Positions 38,476 through 47,135 of a DNA stretch of 64,000 bases are shown piece after piece. Both the position numbers and the translations under genes were made by a program. The first letter of the stretch is position 1; each line of letters starts with the position of its first letter. The DNA is taken from contig NZ_BAAAXV010000002.1 in the NCBI RefSeq assembly GCF_039535785.1, positions 543,287 through 607,286 on the forward strand, read 5' to 3'. The notes under the pieces were generated by a model, which worked only from the letters and a program-made list of their open reading frames with translations, was not told the DNA's origin and searched no databases. Origin of the DNA: Nonomuraea helvata (lineage in GTDB: Bacteria; Actinomycetota; Actinomycetes; Streptosporangiales; Streptosporangiaceae).

Positions 38476-39996
38476 ATGACCGGAGCCGGGCTCTGCCTGC
38501 TGCTCTCGGGGGTCAACTACCTCGACGAGCGCTGGTCCGTACTGGCGGGAAACGTCATCGGGTGGCTGGCGCTGACGATGCTCGCGCACGTCGTGCTGGT
38601 CATGCCGGAAGGCAGGGCCGTCGGGCGCGGGCAACGGGCCACGGTGCTCGTCCTGTACCTCGGCATGGCGCAGGCGCTGGCCGTCTGGCTGCGGTTCGGA
38701 CGGCTGGGCGACGGCAGCTGCACCTGCCTGCCGCTGGTGCCCGTCGGCGAGAGCCTGTCACGGCCGCTGATCGCCGCCCTCGCCGTGTTCCTGTGGCTGT
38801 TCGGGCTCGCGCTGACGGCGATGCTCGCCTGGCGCTGGCTGGTCCGGCTGCCCGCGCCGCGCCGCCACACGTTCGCCCCCGTCGCGCTGGCCGGCGGGCT
38901 GATGCTGCTCGCCACCTGGACGCGGCAGGCCGTCTACCTGTGGCCGGACGCCGCCGACTCCGATCTCCAGGCCGTCCTGCACGGGCTGCAACTCGTCACG
39001 CTGGTGCTCTGGCCGCTGGGGGTGCTGGCGGGGCTGGTCCGCGCCCGGCTGGACCAGGCGGCGGTGGCGCGGCTCGCCGACCGGCTCGGCCCGTCACCGG
39101 GCGCCCTGGAGGCCACGCTCGCCGGCGTGCTGCGCGACCCGACGCTGCGGCTCGGCTACCGCACGGGCGACGGGTACGCGGGCACGGCGGGCGACCCGCT
39201 CACCGTGCCGGGCACGCGGTCCGCCGCGTACCTGGAGATCGACGGGGAGCCGGCGGCCGTGCTGCTCTATGACCCCGCGCTGGACCTCGATCCTGAGCCG
39301 GTGCGGTCGGCGGCGGCCATCGCCCGGCTGGTCGTGGAGAACGAGCGCATGCGGGCCGAGCTGGCCGCCCAGCTCGCGGAGGTCCGCGCGTCCAGGGCCC
39401 GCATCGTCGCCGCCGGTGACGCGGAACGCCGACGGATCGAGCGCAACCTGCACGACGGAGCCCAGCAGCGGCTGGCCGGGCTCGCCGTGCTGCTCGGGCA
39501 CGCCCGGCTCCGCAACGCCGACGCCGAGGTGGCGGGCCTGCTCGACGAGGCGGTGACGGGCCTGCGCGCGGCGCTGGCCGAGCTGCGCGAGCTGGCGGGC
39601 GGCATCCACCCGGCCATCCTGTCCCAGGCGGGGCTGGCCGCCGCGCTGCGCTCGCTCGCCGAGCGCTCGCCCGTCCCGGCCGTGGTGGAGGAGGCGCCGG
39701 ACGGCCGGCTGCCGCCCGAGGCCGAGCAGGCCGCCTACTTCGCCGCCGCGGAGGCGCTCGCCAACGTGGCCAAGCACGCCGGCGCGTCCAAGGCGACGAT
39801 CAGCGCCGTCGTACGCGACGGGATCCTGCTGCTGGAGGTCGGGGACGACGGGAACGGCGGCGCGCGGGCGGAGGCGGGGACGGGCCTGCGCGGTCTCGCC
39901 GATCGCGTGGCGGCGCTCGACGGCACCCTGCGCGTGCACAGCCCGCCCGGCCAGGGCACCCGCGTGACGGCCGAGATCCCGCTCAAGGAGAGCTGA
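38476..39996 (+). CDS. Membrane histidine kinase, NarX/DesK type
   Basis: Sensor kinase of at least 506 aa. Several membrane helices (to about residue 190) are followed by a GAF-like/linker region, the HisKA_3 box ERRRIERNLHDGAQQRLAGLAVLLGHA and an ATPase domain (AEALANVAKHAGASKATI, GTGLRGLADRVAALDG). Coding character extends upstream in frame to 38278 (WIFQTAVLALALLATAGDLFF, a first membrane helix) without any ATG/GTG/TTG. Frame -1 GTG at 38273 (GTGAGTGG) is followed by the right frame only if a small indel is assumed. The partner regulator is convergent, with 20 bp between. Confidence 0.88.
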   Translation: MTGAGLCLLLSGVNYLDERWSVLAGNVIGWLALTMLAHVVLVMPEGRAVGRGQRATVLVLYLGMAQALAVWLRFGRLGDGSCTCLPLVPVGESLSRPLIAALAVFLWLFGLALTAMLAWRWLVRLPAPRRHTFAPVALAGGLMLLATWTRQAVYLWPDAADSDLQAVLHGLQLVTLVLWPLGVLAGLVRARLDQAAVARLADRLGPSPGALEATLAGVLRDPTLRLGYRTGDGYAGTAGDPLTVPGTRSAAYLEIDGEPAAVLLYDPALDLDPEPVRSAAAIARLVVENERMRAELAAQLAEVRASRARIVAAGDAERRRIERNLHDGAQQRLAGLAVLLGHARLRNADAEVAGLLDEAVTGLRAALAELRELAGGIHPAILSQAGLAAALRSLAERSPVPAVVEEAPDGRLPPEAEQAAYFAAAEALANVAKHAGASKATISAVVRDGILLLEVGDDGNGGARAEAGTGLRGLADRVAALDGTLRVHSPPGQGTRVTAEIPLKES

Positions 39997-40016
39997 CCCC
40001 TGGGGGGCCTCCGCCG

Positions 40017-40661
40017 TCATGCCCGCAGGTAGGTCAGGACGGCCAGGACACGGCGGTGGTCGTCCTCCGTCGCGGTCAGCCCCAGCCGGACGAAGATGTT
40101 GTGCACGTGCGTCTCGACCGTCTTGGGGCTCAGGTGCAGGCGGCGGCTGATCGCCTGGTTGGAGCGGCCCTCGGCCATCAGCGCGAGCACCTCCCGCTCC
40201 CTGTCGCTGAGCCGCGCGACGGGTCCGTTCACGCGCCGCCTGCCGACGAGCCGCTGGACGACGTCCGGGTCGATCACCGTGGCCCCGTCGCGCACCCGCT
40301 TGAGCGCGTCGGTCAGCTCGGTGACGTCGGCGACCCGGTCCTTGAGCAGGTAGCCGACCCCGCGGGCGTCCTCGCCCAGCAGGGCGATCGCGTGCTGCGC
40401 CTCGATGTGGTTCGACAGCACCAGCACGCCCACCCCCGGGTGCTCCCTGCGGATGCGGTGGGCCGCCTCCAGCCCCTCGGCGTTGAAGCCGGGCGGCATG
40501 CGTACGTCCACGATGACGACGTCGGGCGGGTCGGCCCGGACCGCCGCGAGCAGGGCCGGGGCGTCACCGGCCTCCGCGCTGACCGTCACGCCGCAGTCGC
40601 CGAGCAACCTGGCCAGCCCCTGCCTGAACAACACACTGTCCTCAGCGAGCACGACGCGCAT
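40017..40661 (-). CDS. NarL/LuxR-family response regulator
   Basis: Response regulator of 214 aa: receiver with phosphoacceptor Asp in DVVIVDVRMPP and Lys in YLLKDRV, then a LuxR HTH (LSDREREVLALMAEGRSNQAISRRLHLSPKTVETHVHNIFVRLGL). It is tail-to-tail with the kinase gene and divergent from the ABC exporter genes, which it probably controls through repeats in the 92-bp region between. Confidence 0.92.
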   Translation of the reverse strand: MRVVLAEDSVLFRQGLARLLGDCGVTVSAEAGDAPALLAAVRADPPDVVIVDVRMPPGFNAEGLEAAHRIRREHPGVGVLVLSNHIEAQHAIALLGEDARGVGYLLKDRVADVTELTDALKRVRDGATVIDPDVVQRLVGRRRVNGPVARLSDREREVLALMAEGRSNQAISRRLHLSPKTVETHVHNIFVRLGLTATEDDHRRVLAVLTYLRA

Positions 40662-40682
40662 AGTGGGACACAGCCTAGCTTT

Positions 40683-40696
40683 CAGGGTTAACCCTG
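40683..40696. promoter_or_regulatory. CAGGGTTAACCCTG palindrome with direct CTTTCAGGGT copies
   Basis: Perfect 14-bp palindrome 21 bp upstream of the response regulator start. The flanking CTTTCAGGGT recurs at 40746-40755, immediately at the ABC ATPase start. Repeated sites at both promoters suit binding of the adjacent LuxR-type regulator. Confidence 0.5.
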
Positions 40697-40753
40697 AGCG
40701 GTTTGGGGGACCGCCCGGTGGGCAACCGGTCCGGGCGTTGCCAGCCTTTCAGG

Positions 40754-41494
40754 GTGAAAGACTTCGACTCCACGGCGGCCGTCAGGCTGATAGAGGTGAC
40801 CAGGCGTTTCGGCCGCGGCAAGAGCGCCGTGGCGGCGCTGCGCGGCGTGTCCGTCGGCCTGAGGGCCGGCACCTTCACCGCGATCATGGGCCCGTCGGGA
40901 TCGGGCAAGAGCACCCTGCTGCAGTGCGCCGCGGGCCTCGACCGGCCGACCTCCGGCCGGGTGCTGCTGGGCGAGACCGACCTGGCCACGATGAGCGAGT
41001 CGCGGCTGACGAAGCTGCGCCGCGACCGCATCGGTTTCGTGTTCCAGTCGTTCAACCTCATCCCCGCGCTGACCGCGCGGCAGAACATCACGCTGCCGCT
41101 GCGGCTGGCGGGGCGCCGCGCCGACAAGGACTGGCTGGAGGACCTGGTCAAGCGCACCGGGCTGAGCCAGCGGATCGGCCACCGGCCCACGGAGATGTCG
41201 GGCGGGCAGCAGCAGCGGGTGGCGATCGCCCGCGCGCTGATCACCCGGCCGGCCGTCGTGTTCGGCGACGAGCCGACGGGCGCCCTCGACATCGCCACCG
41301 GCCGGGAGATCCTCGGCCTGCTCAGAGAGGTCGTCGACACGCTCGGCCAGACCCTGGTGATGGTCACCCACGACCCCGTCGCCGCCTCCTACGCCGACCA
41401 GGTGCTCTTCCTGGCCGACGGCTCGATCGTCGACAGCATGGACCGGCCCGGCGCCGACCAGGTCGCCGCGCGGCTGACGCGCCTCGGCGGGTGA
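40754..41494 (+). CDS. ABC exporter ATP-binding protein (MacB/LolD-like)
   Basis: ATPase subunit of 246 aa for a MacB-type mechanotransmission exporter. Walker A GPSGSGKST, Q-loop FVFQSFNLIPAL, signature MSGGQQQRVAIARAL, Walker B VVFGDEPTGALD and H-loop VTHD are intact. GTG 40754 is the likely start; the frame is open from 40703, but that part overlaps the regulatory repeats. The FtsX-like permease begins 4 bp after its stop, so the two are coupled. Confidence 0.92.
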   Translation: MKDFDSTAAVRLIEVTRRFGRGKSAVAALRGVSVGLRAGTFTAIMGPSGSGKSTLLQCAAGLDRPTSGRVLLGETDLATMSESRLTKLRRDRIGFVFQSFNLIPALTARQNITLPLRLAGRRADKDWLEDLVKRTGLSQRIGHRPTEMSGGQQQRVAIARALITRPAVVFGDEPTGALDIATGREILGLLREVVDTLGQTLVMVTHDPVAASYADQVLFLADGSIVDSMDRPGADQVAARLTRLGG

Positions 41495-41498
41495 CGGC

Positions 41499-44054
41499 AT
41501 GCTGCGTCTCACGCTGAGCACCGTCCGCACCCGCAAGATCGGGTTCGCCGGATCGTTCGTCTCCGTGCTGGTGGCGGTGGCGCTGATCTCGGCCTGTTTC
41601 ATGATGATCCAGTCGGGGGTGAGCGCGACGCCCGCGGTGGACCGCTTCGGGGCCACGGACGCCGTCGTACGCGCCGACCCCGACCTGCACATCGGCTCCG
41701 GTGACGACGTGGAGGACGTGCCGCTGGAGCGGTCCAGACTGACGGCGGCGCGGCTGACGGAGCTGCGCGCCGTTCCCGGTGTCGAGGCGGTCGTCGCCGA
41801 CACGCCGTTCGACGCGCAGGCGGTGGACCGGCACGGGGCGACGCTGGCGGGGCCGGGTGGCGGGCCGTCATGGGGGCACGGCTGGCCGGCGGCGCGGCTC
41901 ACCCCGTTCACGCTGGCCGCCGGGCGGGCCCCGGGCGCGGACGACGAGGTGGTGCTCGACGCCGACCTGGCGCGCCGCTCCGCCGTGCGCCCGGGGGACG
42001 AGGTCCGGGTCGTCACCGTGGCGGGCACCCGGCGCTTCCGGGTCAGCGGCGTCGCCCGGCCGGGCACAGGGCGTGCCGGGCTGCCCTCGCAGTCGGCGCT
42101 CTTCTTCACCGAACGGGCCGCCGCCCGGCTGTCCGGCTCGCAGGGCGCGGCCGACTTCGCCGGAGTGCTCGCCCGGCCGGGAGTCTCCGCCGCCGACCTG
42201 GCGAACCGCCTGCGGCACCTGCCCGGCGGGTCCGGTACGCAGGTGCTGACCGGGGCCGACCGGGCACGGGCGGGCGCGCCCGAGACGGCGGAGAAGCTGG
42301 AGTACTCGACGGATCTGTTCGGGCCGATGGCCGGGATCGGCGGCTTCCTCGCCGTCTTCGTCATCGGCGGCACCTTCGGCCTGTCGATCCTGCAACGCCG
42401 CCGCGAGATCGCGCTGCTCCGGGCCATCGGCACGACTCCGGGACAGATCAGGCGCATGATCACCGGAGAGGCGATCGTGGTGGCGCTGCTGGCCGCCCTG
42501 CCCGGGTACGCGCTGGCCGTCCCACTGGCGCGGCTGCTGCGAGCCGTGCTGGTCGCACGCGAACTCGCGCCTCCGGAGTTCGTCGTGGTGACGGGCGCGC
42601 TGCCGCTGATCACGGGTGGCGGCGCCGGGCTGTTCCTGACGCTGCTGTCGGCCCTCACCGCGGTACGGCAGGCGGCCCGGGTACGCCCGGCCGAGGCGCT
42701 GCAGGAGGCCGCCATGCCACGGCGGATCATGACCTGGCCCCGCCTGATCCTCGCGCTGCTCACGCTGGCCGGCGGAGGAACGCTCCTGGCGCTCACCCAG
42801 CACCTCGGCGGCGAGGTCGGCGTCGCCTTCCTGGCCCTGGTGGTCATCCTGTTCATGGCCTCGGCCGGACTGCTGTCCCCGGTCCTGACGCGGCTGCTCG
42901 AACGCCCGGCCGGGGCGGTGGTCAGCGCCGTCACGCGGACGACCGGCTGGCTGGCGCACGCCAACTCGGCCGCCGCGATCCGCAGGGTCTCGTCCGGCGC
43001 GGCCGCCATCATGATCAGCGTGGCCATGGCCGGATACGCGCTCCTGGTGACCGCCGTCCTCAACGACACCACCGCGGCCCAGGGCAGGGAGCGGGTCGTC
43101 GCGGACCGGGTCCTGGTGCCGCGGAACGGTCCGGGCCTGCCTCCCGACGTCGCGGCCGCGGCCCGGCGGCTGAGCGGCGCCGAGACGGTCTCCGCCACGC
43201 GCGCGACCGCGTTCTCCTCGTACGTCCTCGGGACGCCCGACACGCTGCCCGCGCAACTGGTGGACCCCGACACCGTCGGAAAGGTGCTCGACCTGCGGGT
43301 CCTCGAGGGCTCGCTCGCCGCAGTCAAGGAGGCGGGGACCGTCGCGGTCAGCCGCACCCACGCCGGCGAGCACGGCTGGCACGTCGGGTCCCGCTTCCAC
43401 GGGTGGCTGGCCGACGGCAGCCCCGTCGACATGCGCGTGGGCGCCGTCTTCGATCGGGCGCTCGGCTTCGCCGATGTCGTGCTCCCCCGGACCGGGGCGG
43501 CACAGGAGCTCGACACCGCCGTCCTGATCCGCGCCCGTCCGGGACAGCTCGGCGAGCTGGATCGCGCGCTGGCCGCCCTCGAGAGGGAGCAGCCCTCCGT
43601 GCGGGTCCTGGACCGGGACGAGTACGCGGGAGCCGCCGAGACGTCGATCGCGCGGAACGTCACCGGGACCTACCTGGTGCTCGCCGTGCTGGTGTCGTTC
43701 ACGGCGGTGTCGCTGGTGAACACGCTGGTCATGGGGACCGCGGCAAGGGCCAGGGAGTTCGCGCTGCTGCGGGCCGTCGGGGCGAGCCGCCGCCAGATCG
43801 TCCGGATGATCGGCTGGGAGACGGGGATCGTGCTGCTGATCGGGGCGGTCGTGGGCACGGTGATCGCCTGCGTCGTGCTGGCCGGGGCGAACGGGGCGCT
43901 GTCCGGGACGATGTGGCTGTCCGGACTGCCGATGCCGCTCTATCCGCTGGTGCTGGCGGGGGTCGCCGCCATGGGACTGGCGACCAGCGTGCTGGCGTCG
44001 GGAATGGCGCTGCTCTCCCGTCCGATCGACGCCCTGGGCGGCGCCCGCGAGTGA
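41499..44054 (+). CDS. FtsX-like ABC permease, two-module
   Basis: Permease of 851 aa with two FtsX domains, as usual in actinobacterial MacB-type exporters lacking a separate second permease. The first helix and extracytoplasmic domain lie at residues 15-260, and a three-helix FtsX block follows (SILQRRREIALLRAIGTTPGQIRRMITGEA). A second extracytoplasmic part (about 510-715) precedes another FtsX block (AREFALLRAVGASRRQIVRMIGWETG). The exported substrate is unknown (antimicrobial peptide or lipid). It follows the ATPase and is followed by two TrmB/LuxR-type regulators. Confidence 0.93.
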   Translation: MLRLTLSTVRTRKIGFAGSFVSVLVAVALISACFMMIQSGVSATPAVDRFGATDAVVRADPDLHIGSGDDVEDVPLERSRLTAARLTELRAVPGVEAVVADTPFDAQAVDRHGATLAGPGGGPSWGHGWPAARLTPFTLAAGRAPGADDEVVLDADLARRSAVRPGDEVRVVTVAGTRRFRVSGVARPGTGRAGLPSQSALFFTERAAARLSGSQGAADFAGVLARPGVSAADLANRLRHLPGGSGTQVLTGADRARAGAPETAEKLEYSTDLFGPMAGIGGFLAVFVIGGTFGLSILQRRREIALLRAIGTTPGQIRRMITGEAIVVALLAALPGYALAVPLARLLRAVLVARELAPPEFVVVTGALPLITGGGAGLFLTLLSALTAVRQAARVRPAEALQEAAMPRRIMTWPRLILALLTLAGGGTLLALTQHLGGEVGVAFLALVVILFMASAGLLSPVLTRLLERPAGAVVSAVTRTTGWLAHANSAAAIRRVSSGAAAIMISVAMAGYALLVTAVLNDTTAAQGRERVVADRVLVPRNGPGLPPDVAAAARRLSGAETVSATRATAFSSYVLGTPDTLPAQLVDPDTVGKVLDLRVLEGSLAAVKEAGTVAVSRTHAGEHGWHVGSRFHGWLADGSPVDMRVGAVFDRALGFADVVLPRTGAAQELDTAVLIRARPGQLGELDRALAALEREQPSVRVLDRDEYAGAAETSIARNVTGTYLVLAVLVSFTAVSLVNTLVMGTAARAREFALLRAVGASRRQIVRMIGWETGIVLLIGAVVGTVIACVVLAGANGALSGTMWLSGLPMPLYPLVLAGVAAMGLATSVLASGMALLSRPIDALGGARE

Positions 44055-44067
44055 CATGAAAGGAGAG

Positions 44068-44091
44068 GTGTTGTCCTTTTTCCGACAATGA
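44068..44091 (+). other. Possible translated leader minicistron coupled to the downstream regulator
   Basis: AAAGGAGAGG is directly followed by GTG TTG TCC TTT TTC CGA CAA TGA (seven codons). Its stop overlaps ATG 44088 of the next gene (ATGA). The strong ribosome site serves the minicistron rather than the regulator itself, so termination-reinitiation is plausible. Coding is unproven. Confidence 0.35.
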
Positions 44092-45152
44092 CGGGAAAGG
44101 ACGGCGCGGGCCCGCGGTGGTGGGCGATCATGGATGGCATGCTGCGCGTTCTCGGCCTGTCCGCGGCCGAGCAGGACCTCTACGAGGCGCTGGTGGAGCA
44201 CTCCCCCGTCACCCTCGAAGAGCTGGACCGGCTCGCCGCCCAGCACCTGCCTCCTGGGCTGACCGGCGCCGTCGCCGTCAGGCTCGAGGAGCTCGGGCTG
44301 ATCGCCCTGCTTCCCGAGGACCCGCCCCGGTTCGTCGTCGTCCCGCCCGAGATGGGGCTGGACGCGCTGATCCGCGAGCGGGCCCGCGAGCTGGCCGAGG
44401 CCCGGCTGCGCGTCGGCCAGCTCGCCACGCGCTACCACCGGACCACGGCCGCGCAGGAGTCCGGCGGGCTGGTGGAGGTGGTCATCGGACGTGAGGCGGT
44501 GCTGCGCCGCTTCGAACAGCTCCAGCGCGGCACTCGCAAGGAGATCCGCATGTTCGACGCACCGCCGTACGCGGGCGTCGTGGGCGGCAACACCCAGGAG
44601 TTCGACCTGCTGAGCCGCGGCGTCGACTACCGGGTCGTGTACGACAGGCGCGCCATCGAGGTACGCGGGACCCTGCAGGCCATCGCCGGCTACATCGCCG
44701 CCGGCGAGCAGGTCCGGGTCGGCGACGTACCCATGAAACTGGTGCTCAGCGACTGTCCCATGGGGCTCGTGCCGCTCCGCCACGACCTGCAGATGGTCGA
44801 GTCCGCGCTCGTCGTGCACGACTCGACGCTGCTCGACGCTCTGACGGCGCTGTTCGAGATGTACTGGGAGCGGGCGGTGCCGCTGCACATCAGCCACGGA
44901 CGCGCGCAGCTGGCGGAGACCACGAGCCCGACCGGCGCGCAGCGGGACCTGCTCGCCCGTCTGGTGGCGGGCCAGACGGACAAGGCGATCGCGGCCCACC
45001 TCGGCTGGAGCGACCGCACGGTACGCCGCCACGTACGCGCGATGATGATCCAGCTGGACGCCCAGACCCGCTTCCAGGCCGGCTACCAGGCCGTCCTGCG
45101 CGGATGGCTGACCGACGAGAAGAGCTCGCAGGATGACGCGACCACCGCATGA
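44088..45152 (+). CDS. TrmB-like / LuxR-type regulator, copy 1
   Basis: Regulator of about 354 aa (ATG 44088, or 44130 starting MDGMLRVLG). The N-terminal helix-turn-helix resembles TrmB (LRVLGLSAAEQDLYEALVEHSPVTLEELDRLA). A middle phospholipase-D-like sensor domain follows (EVVIGREAVLRRFEQLQRGTRKEIRMFDAPPY). A LuxR-type HTH sits at the C-terminus (QRDLLARLVAGQTDKAIAAHLGWSDRTVRRHVRAMMIQL). It overlaps its paralogue downstream by 20 bp and follows the exporter permease, so it may control export. Confidence 0.88.
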   Translation: MTGKDGAGPRWWAIMDGMLRVLGLSAAEQDLYEALVEHSPVTLEELDRLAAQHLPPGLTGAVAVRLEELGLIALLPEDPPRFVVVPPEMGLDALIRERARELAEARLRVGQLATRYHRTTAAQESGGLVEVVIGREAVLRRFEQLQRGTRKEIRMFDAPPYAGVVGGNTQEFDLLSRGVDYRVVYDRRAIEVRGTLQAIAGYIAAGEQVRVGDVPMKLVLSDCPMGLVPLRHDLQMVESALVVHDSTLLDALTALFEMYWERAVPLHISHGRAQLAETTSPTGAQRDLLARLVAGQTDKAIAAHLGWSDRTVRRHVRAMMIQLDAQTRFQAGYQAVLRGWLTDEKSSQDDATTA

Positions 45153-46182
45153 CGGCCCCGGCGGCCGGGCCCGGCACGCGCTCGGTGCGGCCGGGCTCAC
45201 ACCGGACGAGGAGGCGGTGTACGAGCTGCTCGTCGACTCCTCGCCGGCGACTCCGGCCCGGGTGGCGTCGCTGGGAGCGGCGGCCGGGCTGCGCCCGGAG
45301 GTCCTGCCCGGGCTGCTCGCGACGCTGGAGGCCAAGGGACTGGTCACCAGGTCCGCCGACGAGCCGCCGCGTTATGCGGCCGTCGCCCCGGAGGTCGCAC
45401 TCGACGTCCTGCTGGCCACGGCCGAGCGGCAGCTGGCCCAGGCCCGCGAGCACGCCGCCGAACTCGAGCGCGCCTACCAGCGCCGCGTCACCGAGGAGGC
45501 GCCTCCGGTCGTCGTCGAGGTCGTCACCGGCCACCGGGCGGTGCAGCAGCGGCAGGCGCAGATCCAGCGCGGGGCGTCGCACCAGTTGCGCGTCTTCTCC
45601 AAGCAGCCCTACTTCGACCCGCCGGGCAGCGTGGCGGCGCAGCACGAGCTGCTCGCCCGAGGCGTCACCGTACGCATGATCTACGAGCGGGCGTTCGTGG
45701 ATCGGATCGGGGCGCTGCGCCAGATCGAGACGATGATCGAGACGGGCCAGCAGGCCCGGGTGCTGCCCAGCCTGCCCATGAAGCTCTACCTCATGGACGA
45801 CCGGTTCGCGCTGCTGCTCCTGCGGCACCAGCCCGACGACCCCGACGCCGACGCCGCGCTCATCGTCCACCCGTCCGGCCTGCTCCAGGCGTTGAGCAGG
45901 CTCTTCGAAGGCCTGTGGCAGCGAGCCCTGCCCCTGGGCCTGCAGCCGCCGGCGCCCGGCGCGTCGTCGCCGTCCCGCGCCCGCCGGCCCGGCCAGGACG
46001 ACGAGCGGCTGATCGCCCTGCTGCTCGCCGGTCTCACCGACGAGGCCATCGCCCGCCAGCTCGGCATCAGCCACCGCACGGCGGAGCGCCGCATCGCGGA
46101 CCTGACGAGCAGGCTCGGCGCCCACACCCGCTTCCAGGCGGGCGTGCAGGCGGCCTTCCGCCATCCCCCGGCGACGGAGTGA
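45133..46182 (+). CDS. TrmB-like / LuxR-type regulator, copy 2
   Basis: Paralogue of the preceding protein, 349 aa, with the same order: TrmB-like HTH (ALGAAGLTPDEEAVYELLVDSSPATPARVASLG), central domain (VVEVVTGHRAVQQRQAQIQRGASHQLRVFSKQPYF) and C-terminal LuxR HTH (IALLLAGLTDEAIARQLGISHRTAERRIADLTSRL). Aligning segments such as RGV(D/T)YR(V/M)(V/I)Y(D/E)R and PMKL-L show common descent by tandem duplication. It starts 20 bp before the end of copy 1, so both are made from one transcript and could form heterodimers. Confidence 0.88.
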   Translation: MTRPPHDGPGGRARHALGAAGLTPDEEAVYELLVDSSPATPARVASLGAAAGLRPEVLPGLLATLEAKGLVTRSADEPPRYAAVAPEVALDVLLATAERQLAQAREHAAELERAYQRRVTEEAPPVVVEVVTGHRAVQQRQAQIQRGASHQLRVFSKQPYFDPPGSVAAQHELLARGVTVRMIYERAFVDRIGALRQIETMIETGQQARVLPSLPMKLYLMDDRFALLLLRHQPDDPDADAALIVHPSGLLQALSRLFEGLWQRALPLGLQPPAPGASSPSRARRPGQDDERLIALLLAGLTDEAIARQLGISHRTAERRIADLTSRLGAHTRFQAGVQAAFRHPPATE

Positions 46183-46192
46183 CCGGGGGGTT

Positions 46193-47014
46193 TCAGCGGC
46201 CGCAGGCGGCACGTACGTCCGCCACCAGGCGCACGGCCTCGTCGATGGTGCGCCCGATCTCCTCCTGGGTGCTTCCGACGGCGGCCAGCAGCGCCTGGGC
46301 GCGTTCCGCGAAGCCGGCGGGCGCGGACGGGAGCCTGGCGGCCGAGGCGACCATGCCCTTCTCGTTGATCAGCCAGGCGCCGTCGGCGGCGTGCAGGGCG
46401 TGGCAGACGACGCCGATCGCACGGAAAACGGCCCCGGCCGCATACACCGGATCCTGGCCGGAGGCGCCGTACCGGGCGATGGTCAGGGCGAAGTCGGCCT
46501 CCCACAGCCCCCGGACGAGGGCCTCCCGCAGCGGCGGCGGGTACTCCTTCGACACCTCGTCCCGCAGCGCCGACAGCCCGCCGGTGGGATCAGAGAGGAT
46601 CTTGCACAGGGCGACCTCGCCGGCGTATGCGTGGGAGTAGAACCCGAGCGGATGTCCAGGCTGGGAGCCGATCTCGTAGCGGCCCTCGCGGCAGTCGCCC
46701 CAGATGCGGCGGACGCGGTCGAGGTCGCGGTAGATCCAGTCCACCCGCCATCCCTCCACGGTGAGCCAGCCGCCGCCGTCCACCCACGGCCCCCAGCCGC
46801 CCGGCTCGGTCACCTCGGTCGGCTCGCCCGTCACCTCGCGCGCCAGCGCCCGCAGGCCGGCCACGGCGAGCGGGCCCCGGTAGTAGAGGCCCAGGTCGAT
46901 GTCGGAGTCGGGGCGGTGCGTGCCGCGTGCCCGGCTGCCGCCGAGCACGACGGCCACCACGCCGGGAACCTCGGTGAGGCGGGCGGCGATGGCATTGATG
47001 TCCGGTTCCTGCAC
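46193..47014 (-). CDS. Nucleotidyltransferase-domain protein
   Basis: Protein of 273 aa with the minimal nucleotidyltransferase signature VLGGSRARGTHRPDSDIDLGLYY (GS...DxD), third carboxylate likely in RVDWIYRD, and a helical C-terminal half like that of antibiotic nucleotidyltransferases or DUF4111-type proteins. It could adenylylate a small molecule or a protein; no antitoxin-like HEPN partner is beside it. It is convergent with the regulator pair (10 bp between stops). Confidence 0.85.
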   Translation of the reverse strand: MQEPDINAIAARLTEVPGVVAVVLGGSRARGTHRPDSDIDLGLYYRGPLAVAGLRALAREVTGEPTEVTEPGGWGPWVDGGGWLTVEGWRVDWIYRDLDRVRRIWGDCREGRYEIGSQPGHPLGFYSHAYAGEVALCKILSDPTGGLSALRDEVSKEYPPPLREALVRGLWEADFALTIARYGASGQDPVYAAGAVFRAIGVVCHALHAADGAWLINEKGMVASAARLPSAPAGFAERAQALLAAVGSTQEEIGRTIDEAVRLVADVRAACGR

Positions 47015-47135
47015 GAGGCGAGCTTAGAACGGCCCCCGCCCGGCGCCCCACCGGTTTTGCCCCCGCACGTCTGCCTTCCGGGCCAGGGACACTTCGCGCC
47101 TTGACAAGCTTTTTTGTCGGTGCCATCGTTTCACC

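Noticed and set aside
41868..45347. A 1159-codon minus-strand open frame opposite the FtsX permease and regulators
   Set aside because: Composition is the typical shadow of a high-GC coding strand (Arg/Gly/Gln-rich, no motifs), while the plus strand encodes clear families throughout.
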